Source: Rhizaria sp. SCN 62-66 (taxonomy: Eukaryota > Rhizaria, unplaced). From it: a stretch of DNA of 64,000 bases. Under the pieces are notes generated by a model. That model saw only the letters and a program-made list of their open reading frames with translations. It was not told the origin of the DNA and did no database searches. Every line of letters begins with the position of its first letter. The first letter of the stretch is position 1. The translations under genes were made by a program, and so were the position numbers. Shown in pieces: positions 20,501-30,400 of this stretch. The stretch covers positions 124,001 to 188,000 of the forward strand of contig MEDY01000014.1 in the NCBI GenBank assembly GCA_001724265.1, read 5' to 3'.

Positions 20501-21799
20501 GCACTTTGTGTGATCTATTGCGTGCGTGGTGCAGTGTGGCTCTGCAAGGGTGCTGTAAGGTGCGGGCGTAACAAACAAAATGCTGCTGTTGTGACGTACT
20601 CTCTGTGTTAAGTGGGCTTTAAAGGGAACAACGAAGGACAGTGGGAGAGATACGCGGATATTGCAACTTAAGACATGCGGTGTTGAGTGTGATAACACTG
20701 ACTGGCACGCTATGACGAGCTGGGGCCGATGCGACGTCTCTTAAGCAGTGAGTCTGGACCCGGAATCTGTAAGAAGGATTATTATCATTTATATAAAGTC
20801 GCTTTTGAATAAATACGCAATTTCGGATTCCATACTCTCTATTTTCTCTAACGTACGTTTTTATTTTAAACATTTGTGCAAATTGTGATTCTTTCTATTT
20901 TGTTTCCTGATTTCAGGCGATCAAATGAAGCATCGCCAGAAATCTTTTCAAGTTAACTGGGATGACAAAACATTTATCAATACAGATAATAAATGACTTT
21001 TTAAAAAGAAAAACACAATTAGACTCTTAAAGCAAAGTTGTATATGTATGACATGCGATTACCATGCACAAGCGCTTTATGAAGTTTCACATCGATCGCT
21101 GATTGAGCGGAGCGCAATACACTGCAGTCTCCACAGAGCTCATTTAAAGAGCGAGCAGGTATATGCCTGTCCACCAATAAAAAAACACTGTTTTGTATTG
21201 GATATTCAAAATTTGTAACAATGTCATGTCTCAATGTCGGTTGTAGCAAAAGCGCAGGATTGGCAGCATTCTACGAGGAACGACTTGACTCTTTTTTGCT
21301 AACAACTTCTGGTTGGTCAACGGGCAGGCCGATCCGACCGAAAGGTGCGTCGCTTACCACTTTCGAGCTTATCTCAGCTCTACAGAGCTAGGATTAGCAA
21401 ATGTTATGAATTGATTTGACATGTTGAGACACGTTTCTGTTTGATTTGATTATCATATCGGCAGCTGACGTTATTTATAGCTCTGGGCAGGTAGCCGACG
21501 CACATGACGTTAGCGTCGTGTGGCCACTCATTCACTCTGGCGGACTCTACTCAACTAAGTCGTCCGATGAGGCCGTTTTGGACCTTGCACCATGGGCTTA
21601 ATGACAATTTTCTCTAAGTGGGCCTCTTTGTGCGGCCTCTAAGGTCCTTCATTTAAGCGCGCATTCATGTTTTGTAGGATCAGGCCGGATCGCCCTTTCT
21701 ACGCACCACTTCTCCGAAAGGCGCATTTCTATCACAAATCTCACACATTTGGCTGACCGATGCATGTCCCAACTCGAAATGCTGTTTTTTTTCTTTTAA
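20501..21799. other. Intergenic spacer, 1299 bp, with a structured-looking segment
   Basis: The first 780 bases are AT-rich and empty. From about 21290 to 21720 composition becomes balanced. Short perfect inverted repeats appear: ACC-GAAA-GGT at 21337-21346, AGCTC-TACA-GAGCT at 21376-21389, CGACGC/GCGTCG at 21496-21518, and GGACCTT/AAGGTCC at 21580-21647. No ORF explains it. It might be an unrecognised structured RNA or simply a promoter region of the 21800 gene. I found no snRNA, SRP or RNase P core motif. Confidence 0.4.
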
Positions 21800-23002
21800 A
21801 TGGCTTTTCATAGACTCAGAAAGCTAATGCGCTTCGGTGCTCTCTTGCTTGCGCTGGTCCCGCTCGCCCTCGCTGGCTGGGACGTCTTCTGCGGCGACAT
21901 GTCCTGCCCCAACGTCGGCGTTGACATCACCTGCTCTCGTCCGGACCACTGCTACCTCGCGGGCGGCTACTCCAGCTCTATGATGGGCGTGTACGAGACC
22001 AACGATTTCGTCAACTGGGAGGAGTCGATCATGAAGGGCTTCACTCCCATGGTTATGACCATCGCCGCTTCCACCGCCGGCCCCGTCGCCGCGGGCGGCA
22101 TGGGCGCGGGCAACTACTCCGCCATCCTTGCCGCTGTCGACGGCAAGACTTTCTACAACGCTAAGGTGCCCGACGTCATCAGTGGCCAGGATATCAAGGC
22201 CATCCGCAACAACGCAACTTCCGCGTCCCGCGCCGCGTTCGCCTTCGTCGGCTCCAACTTCCTCACCGGCGTTGACTCCCTCTACCTCTCCAACGACGGC
22301 GCGCGCTCTTTCGCGCGCGTTGAGCTCGGCTCGCGCAACCTCGCCCGCTACGGCGCCTACCCCACCGAGTCCACCTTCTTTATCACCCTCGGCACTTGGC
22401 CGACGTCGGTCAAGCAGCGCGCCGCGGACACGCTGAACCACTGCCTGCGCAAGTCGCAGCATATCTGTGTCCCCGCGGGCGACCTCACCATGGCGCAGGT
22501 GCGCGCGCACAACGCCGCCGTGACCAGCGCCAACGGCGGCTACGTCGGCCAGATCCTCCGCTCCAGCAACGGCGGCAAGACTTTCGAGACTATGTTCTCC
22601 ACCAACGAGTACTACTTTAACGACATTGCGTGCTCGTCGGCCACGACCTGCATCGCCGTCGGCGAGAACCTCCACACGTCGATGATCATGCGCACCGAGG
22701 ACGCTGGCGCGACCTGGACCGAGGTTTTCCGCCAGGAGTCGCAGATCCTCACCTCTCTCTTCCGCATCCGCCTCGCCGCGGACGGAAAGACTGCGTTCGC
22801 TGCGGGCGGCAACGCCGACAACACCGGCCTCCAGGGCTTTATCTACGGCTCCACCGACGGCGGCCGCACGTGGGCCGTTGCGCACAAGCAGCCCGGCGTT
22901 GCCATCTTCCTCGGTTTGTCAATCTCTGACGACGGTACCTATGGCGCCGCGATCGGTTCCACAGACCGTCAGACCACTTACGTTCTGCGCTACTCCGCGT
23001 AA
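21800..23002 (+). CDS. Secreted BNR/Asp-box beta-propeller protein
   Basis: 400 residues, TAA stop. A signal peptide is clear: a basic start, then RFGALLLALVPLALAG, with likely cleavage near residue 26; a second ATG at 21827 would give a shorter but equally good signal. The body carries repeated Asp-box motifs of the S-x-D/N-x-G-x-x-W/F type: SNDGARSF, SNGGKTF, TEDAGATW, STDGGRTW. These mark a six- or seven-bladed propeller related to sialidase/YCF48/photosystem-assembly folds. There are several Cys in the first 50 residues and again near SSATTC, consistent with disulfides outside the cell. The sialidase Arg triad is not evident, so no enzyme activity is assigned. Confidence 0.75.
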   Translation: MAFHRLRKLMRFGALLLALVPLALAGWDVFCGDMSCPNVGVDITCSRPDHCYLAGGYSSSMMGVYETNDFVNWEESIMKGFTPMVMTIAASTAGPVAAGGMGAGNYSAILAAVDGKTFYNAKVPDVISGQDIKAIRNNATSASRAAFAFVGSNFLTGVDSLYLSNDGARSFARVELGSRNLARYGAYPTESTFFITLGTWPTSVKQRAADTLNHCLRKSQHICVPAGDLTMAQVRAHNAAVTSANGGYVGQILRSSNGGKTFETMFSTNEYYFNDIACSSATTCIAVGENLHTSMIMRTEDAGATWTEVFRQESQILTSLFRIRLAADGKTAFAAGGNADNTGLQGFIYGSTDGGRTWAVAHKQPGVAIFLGLSISDDGTYGAAIGSTDRQTTYVLRYSA

Positions 23003-23532
23003 GTCAACAACGGCGCGCAGTGCGACTGTGTGACGATCAGCTAACAGCGTGAGTGAGCGCTGGGTGCTGGTCAATCTGTGTGATAACTGCTTTTTATGCT
23101 GGGAGAGGCGCTGTTTGTGTACAGTTTGAAACCTGCTGCCTCTCAGGTAACGTGTTAACAGTAAGAACTCTCTTGCGAGTCTCTGCAGGTGCAAGTGTAC
23201 AGCCAATTCGTGATATAGTACCACCAGGACTCCCTTTTCAACGTGAATACACCCCTCTTAAACTTTATTTCACTTCAGTAGCCTCGCGACTGTTGATATC
23301 ATGATTACCATGCTGAGATGACGCTGAGTGGTGGTGAGTGGCATGCAGTTGTAAAACGAGATTTGAATGTAGTGTTTGACATGCAGAGACCGTTGTTGTG
23401 AGTGCTTTTCAATGATAGAGTAAATCAATGTCAAAAATTAATTTTCTGGAAATTATGCATCTAGAAAAGTTCTCTATCATGTTCTCACAACAAATTTCAA
23501 ACGTTGCTTCAACCACTTCATTGTAGACTCTG
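23003..23532. other. Intergenic spacer, 530 bp
   Basis: AT-rich spacer between two plus-strand genes. Its right end has CAACCACTTCATTGTAG (ending 23526), six bases before the MTFMT ATG, resembling a splice acceptor. Nothing else is recognised. Confidence 0.55.
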
Positions 23533-24780
23533 ATGTTGTCTGCGAAGTTGGGCTCCCGCGCCCGCTGCGCGGCTTCCCGCCTCTCCGCGCCGCTTTTGCG
23601 CGCGTCCCTGCGCCAGTACACCCCCGAGGTGAGCGCCGCCGACTTTTCGGCCTCGCACAAGGCCCCTACGCGCCCGATGGACGTGCTTTTCTTCGGCACG
23701 TCTGAGTTCGCCGTGCCGATCCTCCGTGCGCTTGCAGCGGCGCGCGAGGGCCCCGCGCGGCCCGGCGCGACACACCCGCTTGTTGGCCGGCTTGAGATTG
23801 TTGTCCCGCCTAAACGCGCGCAGTCTAAGTCCGGCCAGGACGTGCCGATGGTTCTTGCAGCGCGCGAGCTCGACCTCCCGCTTCACTACGTCACCAAGGG
23901 CACCAACTTCCGCATGGAGGGATGGGACTTGCCAGCGGACGCGCCGCGCGACGTGGGCGTGACGGCCTCCTTCGGCCACATGATCCCCCCGCGCGTGATC
24001 GAGCAGTTCAGCATGGGCATGATCAACGCCCACGGCTCGCTGCTCCCGCTTCTCAAGGGCGCGTCGCCGATCCAGACCTCGCTGCTTAAGGGCCTGCAGG
24101 AGACGGGTGTGACGACGACGACGCTGCACCCCACCTCCATCGACTCGGGCCGCGTGCTCCGCGCCACGCCCTGGCCCATCCCGGCCGACGCGACGTACCC
24201 CCAGGTCGTCGCCGCGCTCGCCGACGTCGCCGCCGCCGACACACTGGCCGTGCTGCGGGACTGGGACGCCACGCTGCTGCGCTCGCAGGAGCAGGGCGAG
24301 ATCATCGCACGCGACGGCGCCCCGCCCACGGCGCTCCGGCGCGCGCCCAAGCTGTCCCCAATTGCTGGCCGCGTCGATTTCGCTGCTCTGTCGGCCGTGG
24401 AAGCGGCCCGCGTCTGGCGCGCGCTTGCGACGTACCGTCACGTCACCTCCCGCATCGGCGCGCGGCGCGTGATTCTCTCGGGCGTGACCGTGGCCGCGGA
24501 GACGGACGCCGCTGCGCTGGCGCTGCCGGAGACCGCAGCGGCGCGCGCGCTAGTGAGCGAGGGCAGCGCGGCTGGCACGGCGGCGTACGACGCGGCGACG
24601 CAGCAGATCGTCGTGCGGTGCCGCGAGGGCGTGGTGGCCGTGGCAGAGCTGCAGTATGAGTGCAAGCCCGTGGTGAGCGCGCACAAGTTTGCCATGGGGC
24701 TGGGGATTATGAAGCCGGGCCGCAGGGATCGTTTCACGGCTGAGACAGATGAGCCTGCGGACGCGGACGCCGCGGCGTGA
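23533..24780 (+). CDS. MTFMT: Methionyl-tRNA formyltransferase, mitochondrial
   Basis: 415 residues, TGA stop. The enzyme transfers a formyl group from 10-formyl-THF to Met-tRNA for organellar initiation. The lead (MLSAKLGSRARCAASRLS) is an Arg/Ser/Ala presequence. The formyltransferase fold starts at about residue 49 with DVLFFGTSEFAVPIL. The active-site set is intact: the Asn-His pair in INAHGSLLP and the Asp in HPTSIDSGRVL. The C-terminal OB-like tRNA-binding domain is recognisable but short (KLSPIAGRVDF). It complements uL11m and ATP11 as evidence for mitochondrial gene expression. Confidence 0.92.
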   Translation: MLSAKLGSRARCAASRLSAPLLRASLRQYTPEVSAADFSASHKAPTRPMDVLFFGTSEFAVPILRALAAAREGPARPGATHPLVGRLEIVVPPKRAQSKSGQDVPMVLAARELDLPLHYVTKGTNFRMEGWDLPADAPRDVGVTASFGHMIPPRVIEQFSMGMINAHGSLLPLLKGASPIQTSLLKGLQETGVTTTTLHPTSIDSGRVLRATPWPIPADATYPQVVAALADVAAADTLAVLRDWDATLLRSQEQGEIIARDGAPPTALRRAPKLSPIAGRVDFAALSAVEAARVWRALATYRHVTSRIGARRVILSGVTVAAETDAAALALPETAAARALVSEGSAAGTAAYDAATQQIVVRCREGVVAVAELQYECKPVVSAHKFAMGLGIMKPGRRDRFTAETDEPADADAAA

Positions 24781-25337
24781 AGAGTCATGACAGGCGACTG
24801 AAGAGTATGATTGAGTGTGAGAGTGTTTATATCAACAGCGATGGGCCAAGTGACCGTAATTACATTGTACATTGTTGTAAATGGAATACACAGTGTTTTG
24901 TTGTGATTCACCAAACTTCAGCTGATTTGGTAATGCTTCAAAATGTCAGTTTGGAACATATCTTGGTCAACAGACTGGCGTAGGATTGAAAGATACCGAA
25001 TGTATTTAAAATTAGTAAATCCGATAAAATAGTGATTGAGAAAAAGAGAGTGATACAAGAGTGAGACCTAAGAAAGGGACCGATCCCACAGGTAGTTGTT
25101 GTCAAATGCGAGTGCGAGTAAACATTGTGTTGAACGACATCAGAGCGATTGTTCCAACCCACACTGTAATGATTAATGCATACATGTACATGTCCGACGA
25201 AGTCACGAATATTGGGGACGACAACGACACAGCGTAAGCGTCTGAGCTCGCGCGGCGCACAGCTTAATTAAATTCTAGAGCGTCGTTGTTTAAACTTCGT
25301 TGTGAAAGCTTCATTGTTTAAGCTTCGTTGTTTGAGC
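24781..25337. other. Convergent intergenic spacer, 557 bp
   Basis: AT-rich region between the 3' ends of MTFMT (plus) and the beta-lactamase-like gene (minus). It contains the 14-base tandem repeat described separately. No gene is seen. Confidence 0.6.
25281..25336. repeat. Four tandem copies of a degenerate 14-base unit
   Basis: Units at 25281-25294, 25295-25308, 25309-25322 and 25323-25336 follow the pattern CTTCGTTGTTTAAG with one to three differences each. A fifth partial copy (CTTA) forms the reverse complement of the stop codon of the adjacent minus-strand gene. It lies at that gene's 3' end, probably in the 3' UTR. Confidence 0.75.
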
Positions 25338-26885
25338 TTAGTTCTTGATGTAGCCCATCGCGCGGCCAATGGCGAGCTCCTTGCGCCACCACGCAATGTT
25401 GTACGCAGCGAGCGAGTCAGCCGCGTTGGCAGCCGTGAGCGCAACGAAGTACCCGAGCTTGTTCTTGGAGTCGAACAGGAACGACGACGCGGCCAGCGCG
25501 GCCTCACCGGGGAGCTGCGTGCCGTCCGCCTGCGTGGTCGCGACGCCGGCCCAGGCGACGCCGTTGACGAGCGTGATGCCGCGTTCGGCGTCGACCTCGA
25601 GGCCCGCGATGGTGAAGCGGCCACCCGGGTAGGCCGGCTCGTGCACGCGCTTCATGAGCTCCGCGGGCAGCGCGGGGGACGCCGCCGACCCGGAGACGTG
25701 GTAGACGAGCTGCAGGGCCGAGTCCGAGGACAGCGCGAGCCCGCGCGCGGAGGCCAGCGCGGGGGCGACGCCGCAGACCGCGTCGGGGTTCGGCAGCACG
25801 GTGTGCGTGACGCCGTTGGAGAACGTATGGCCCGCGGGCTCGGAAATGGTGTTGAGCTCCCACTTCTTGAACCGGTCCTGGCCGGGGCAGCCGAAGACGT
25901 GGTGACGGCCGCCCAGAGCGCGCAGCACGCTCACCGCCTGGGCCTCGTAGTTGTAACCCGACACGCGGTCGACGATGGCGCCGAGCGCGACGTAGCCGGC
26001 GTCGGAGACAGCCTCATGCTCGCCCGCCTTGCCCAGCGGGGCCATCTTGAACGCCTCGGCGATGTACGCCGTGCGCTGGTTCTTGCCGTCGTCCTCGGAG
26101 CTGATGGGCTTGGCGGGGAACGCGCTCTCGTCGGCAATGCGCGAGGGCAGGCCGGAGCGATGGGTCAGCAGGTGCGTCACGGTGACGTCGGCGTACGCAG
26201 CGGGCACCTCGGGCAGAAGCGTGGAGATCTTGGCGTCGAGCGAGAGCTTGCCGTCCGCGACGAGGCGGAGAACGGTCAGCGCAGTGACGAGCTGAGTGCC
26301 GCCGCCGCCGACGCGGACCATTCCTTCAAGGCCGAGCGCCGAGGAGTAGTACGGCCGCGGGTCGTCGGTGCCGAGCTTGCCGGCGCCGCCAGAGCCGTGG
26401 CCGGAGTAGGTCACGCGGGCGTAGTTGCCGCCGGACGCGCCGGTCAGGGAAACCAGGGAGTCAAGGTGGTAGATTTGCACGGGGTCGCTCTCGGTGGGCA
26501 ACAGGCACTTCTTGTCACCGAGGCAGGGGCGAAGCTGCACGTGGTAGGAGATCTTACCTTCCTCCGACACGAAGTGCATCTCGGCGTCGAGCAAGTTGAT
26601 GTCGATCGCCGACGGGCGGGGGCGGTAAGTGCCCGTGAAAGTGAGGCTGCGAGAGGGCACCTCAAAGGTCCAGTCGGTCTCGAGACGAGTGACCTTGGTC
26701 ATGGGATAGTTCTCGGGGGCAAGTCCCGCAGCCTGCTCAGAGTACACGTTGTTGACGAAGTCGAGCGAAATGAGAGTGGACGAAGTCGTGCCATCCGCAC
26801 CAAAGACGCCGTTCCACATCTCAGTGCCGGCGGCAACCGCACCAACGCACATGGCAGCACAGAGCACAGCAAAAAGCAAACGCAT
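25338..26885 (-). CDS. Secreted serine beta-lactamase-fold protein, probable pseudoenzyme
   Basis: 515 residues, TAA stop. A signal peptide (MRLLFAVLCAAMCVGAVAAG) is followed by a Cys-containing N-terminal domain of about 160 residues. A beta-lactamase-related (class C / PBP-like, Pfam Beta-lactamase) domain then spans about 180-510. The fold is recognised from TALTVLRLVADGKLSLDAKI, the conserved LLTHRSGLPS and GYVALGAIVDRVSG. However, the SxxK nucleophile motif aligns with Gly-Gly-Thr-Gln (about 195-198), and the YxN motif with Val-Ser-Asp (293-295). Ser, Lys, Tyr and Asn are therefore all replaced. It is most likely a non-catalytic secreted or binding protein, comparable in principle to LACTB-like or esterase relatives that lost activity. 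Confidence 0.78.
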   Translation of the reverse strand: MRLLFAVLCAAMCVGAVAAGTEMWNGVFGADGTTSSTLISLDFVNNVYSEQAAGLAPENYPMTKVTRLETDWTFEVPSRSLTFTGTYRPRPSAIDINLLDAEMHFVSEEGKISYHVQLRPCLGDKKCLLPTESDPVQIYHLDSLVSLTGASGGNYARVTYSGHGSGGAGKLGTDDPRPYYSSALGLEGMVRVGGGGTQLVTALTVLRLVADGKLSLDAKISTLLPEVPAAYADVTVTHLLTHRSGLPSRIADESAFPAKPISSEDDGKNQRTAYIAEAFKMAPLGKAGEHEAVSDAGYVALGAIVDRVSGYNYEAQAVSVLRALGGRHHVFGCPGQDRFKKWELNTISEPAGHTFSNGVTHTVLPNPDAVCGVAPALASARGLALSSDSALQLVYHVSGSAASPALPAELMKRVHEPAYPGGRFTIAGLEVDAERGITLVNGVAWAGVATTQADGTQLPGEAALAASSFLFDSKNKLGYFVALTAANAADSLAAYNIAWWRKELAIGRAMGYIKN

Positions 26886-27424
26886 CGTTCTTGTCCTTTG
26901 TTGTCAGGTGGGTAAAAGACAGTTTTGTCAAGAGAGATGCGGTGAGAGCGACAGGAAGACGGAGTGGACAAAAGTAGAAAATTCGGGGTGAGAATACGTG
27001 AGTGAATTCAAGTTGTACGCGGGTGTGATTGTATAAACAAATAACATTTATCACAGTTCTACATAGCCAGCCGCGTATTACTAAGCTTAGCGGATGGCTT
27101 GTGGCACATAATCAACGTTTGATAAAACGACACGACACACCACGTCGCTTTGCGATCGCGCATCTCGGGCTGGAGGGAGGAGTGTAAAGTATCCAACAAA
27201 CCACGCGAAATGACTGGATAGTTGCATGTTTTCGTTCCATACGCAAATTATAACTTGAACACAACAAAATAGAAATGGACAGACATAGAGGCAGTTTCTT
27301 GTACTTGAATAGTTCTGTATGTATGGCCAGAGCACAACTTTTAAAAAAGCACTAGCCCCACAGAGCACAAGCCATACTCGTTAGTTTATATTCTCGAATG
27401 AGATTGACAACTGCACAGCACCAC
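26886..27424. other. Intergenic spacer, 539 bp
   Basis: AT-rich spacer between two minus-strand genes; it should contain the promoter of the beta-lactamase-like gene and the 3' UTR of the DDT/WHIM gene. No other feature is recognised. Confidence 0.55.
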
Positions 27425-30400
27425 TCACTCATCTCCACCGTCGTCCACCACCACAATATTGTCGTCAATCACCACGACAGCCTCGTTGTCACTGCCACTG
27501 TCACTGTCGCCGTCGCCGGTGTTGTTTTCGTTGTCGTTGTTACCAAGGCGTGAAGCCACCGCTGCCGCACGACGCTGCGTGAGCCAGTGCCCACCGGCCT
27601 GCGTCTTCGAAGCGCTCTTCTTGTTGCCATCGTCTTCACCATCGTCGCCGTCGTCGTCATCGTCGTCGGCAATGACGCGCCGACCACCGCGCTTGGACAC
27701 AACAATCTCCTCAATCTCGCTGCCACTGCCGCTGTCGCTGCCGCCGCCGCCGCCACCGCGCTGTGCGTACCGCTGTGCGCGCGACAGCGGCGCGGGCGGC
27801 GACGGACGGTGCCGGAGACCGCGCCTGCGGCCGCCGCGCCCTTCCTCGTCCTCTTCGTCGTCGTCGTCATCGTCACCACTGCTGGAGCTCGAGCCGCCAC
27901 TGTGCGACACCTCAGCATCGCGCCCGCGCCCGCGCCCGCGGCGACTGCGCCTCGCGCCCGCATCGCCGTCGCTGCTGTCATCGGCGTACGACACAGCCGC
28001 GCGCTGCCGCAGATGCCGCCCGCCCGCGGTGCGCGCGCGCTTCGACGAACGCCCAATATCATCGTCGTCATCGTCGTCATCATCGTCGTCGTCGTTATCG
28101 TCGCTGTCGCCGCCGCGCCCGCGCTCGCGGCCGGAGCCGCCGCGCGCGCTGCTGCTGCGCATGGACCCGCCCCACGATGGCGGCAGCCCCAGTTGCCTCT
28201 TGAGCCGGTCGGCGCGCTTCTGTGCAACTTGGTCCGCCACGGCGGCGTCACGCGCGTGGCTCAGTGCGACGCGCAGAGCCGCCAGCAGAGCGGCGTAGAA
28301 GGGCGGAAACAGACCCGCGGCCTCGGCGGCGGCGTCGGCGGCGGCACCAGAGAGAGTAGACAGCAGAACAGTTAGCGCAGGCTTCTCATGGTCTTCGTCA
28401 TCATCATTACTGCCATTGTCGTCGATCTCGTCGTCGTCGTCGTCGTTAGCGGCAGAGATCTTCTTGTTGTTGCTGGTGTCTTCAGCGTTCTTGGAGTCCT
28501 TGACACTAGTCTCACTCTTATCATCATCATTGTCATTGCTGCTGCTGCTTGTGCTGGTACTGCTGTTGCCGATGGTATCAACCTTGTCCTTGTCGTCATC
28601 GTTACCATCATCGCCGGCCTTCTTATCATTCTCCTCAGCCTTATCCTCCGCAAGCTTCACGTTCGCAGCGGCAAGAGCATCATCGCCAGTGGTGCTCTTC
28701 GCGACTAAAAAACGCTTAAGCCACGCCGCAGACGCACCGCTCGCTGCAGCCGCGCTCGCCGCGTTCGCACTCGCGTTGAACGCACTGGCGCTCGCACTAA
28801 TACTGCTTGTGCTTGCAAAGGAGCTGCCGAAGGTCACGGCGGTGGGGAGCTTCGCGTCCGCTGTCGCAGCGGCCCCGTTCTTGCCATTGCCCTTGCCCTT
28901 GGCAGCAGAGTCATCGGCAGTCTTCCCCTTGGCCGCGTCCCCAGCTTGCTTCGCCTGGGCGCCGCGCTTGCCGCCGCGGCCCTTGTCCGCCGCCGCCGCC
29001 ACGGCCGCCGCCGCACGCGCCGCCTCCCTGCGCCGGTGCTCGACCCACGCCGCCTTGCGCCGCGGCTCGCGCTCCAGCTCCGCGAGCACGCGCTCCAGGC
29101 CGTCAGCCGAGCGCGCGAGCGGGCGGAACGAGTACCGCGGCTCGAAGCGCGCGCCCCAAGTCGCCGCCGCGGCGGCGGCGGCCGGCGCGAGCGGGTGGTC
29201 CACGCGCGCCGCCGCTTCAGGGGCGGGGCCGGCGGAGAGAGAGTACCGCGCGGCGGCGTCGCCAGATGCAGCAGCTGTGGAGGGACGCTTGCGGGCGCGG
29301 CGCTTGGTGGCGGGCGGGGCGGCTTCGCTGTCGCTACTGAGAGTAATCGCGTTGGCGGCGTCGTCGTCCGCGGCCTTCACTGCAGCAGCAGCCGCCGCGT
29401 CCGCGTGGTCGTCCTTGCCGTTACTAAAGTTGTCAGTCATGGCTGCACCAGCGCCAGCAGTGGTCGCGGACGGCTCGAGCATGACGTCCGTGGCAGCAGC
29501 GGCGGTCTCAGACTTGACCTCCTTGGTCTTCGTATCAGGACCATCGCTCTTGATGTTGTTTTTAGCAGCGTCAGTGGATGTGGAACTAGAGTCGATCTCG
29601 GCCTTGATGGATTTGTCATCGTCAGTCATCTTCTCGAGCTTGACGATAAATTCCGTCGCACTCGCCACCGCCGCCGTGGCCGCCGCAGCACGCGCCTCAA
29701 CCTTTAGAGCGTCCGCCACAGTCATACCAGTCGCAGATGCGGCAGCATTGCGCTGCAGCCAGGGGAGGCCGCCGACACGCGCGCCGTCCTCCGCGCCCGA
29801 GCTCGCGCCGTCGAGGTCCTGGTCTTCGTCCTCGCTGGCCGCCGGAGCCGCGGCCGCGACCAGCACGGTCGCCGCGGGGCCAAACATCCGCGCCAGGAAG
29901 CTCTCCGTGCGCGCGACGTTGCTCGCGGCGACCGCGGGCTTGGTCGACTTCGCGTCGCCGCCGGCTGCCTTGGCAGCCTTGGCGGCCTTGGCGTTCACTT
30001 TGTCTTCGGCAGCGCGTGCCTTGATCGCCTTGGCCTCGGCGCGCTCGGCGGCGGCGGCGGCCTTGGCAGCGGCGGCCTCGGCACGCGCGGTGACTTTGGC
30101 CTCCGCCTTGGCGCGCGCCTCGGCCGCCGCAGCGCCGCGCTCGCCGCGCTGGACCACGGGGCGCGGGGCGAGCGCGCTTTGACTGCCGCCGATGTAGGCG
30201 CCGCCCGAGGAGATCTCGCGGACATCCCTAGGAAGGACGGAGTTAACCACGCTAATGCCGTCGTCGTCGTCGTCATTGTCAGTGTCAGCGTCACCGACAG
30301 TGTCGTCGCCGCTGCAGACCGCTGCGGTAGCGGCGTCTGCGGTCGTTGTATCGACGGCAACGGGGGCGACGGGCACGAGTTCGTTATCCACGCGTTCGCA

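Noticed and set aside
25302-26915. Plus-strand ORF of 537 residues opposite the beta-lactamase-like gene
   Set aside because: Non-ATG-type shadow with Arg/Val/Gly/His bias; the minus strand carries a signal peptide and fold motifs.
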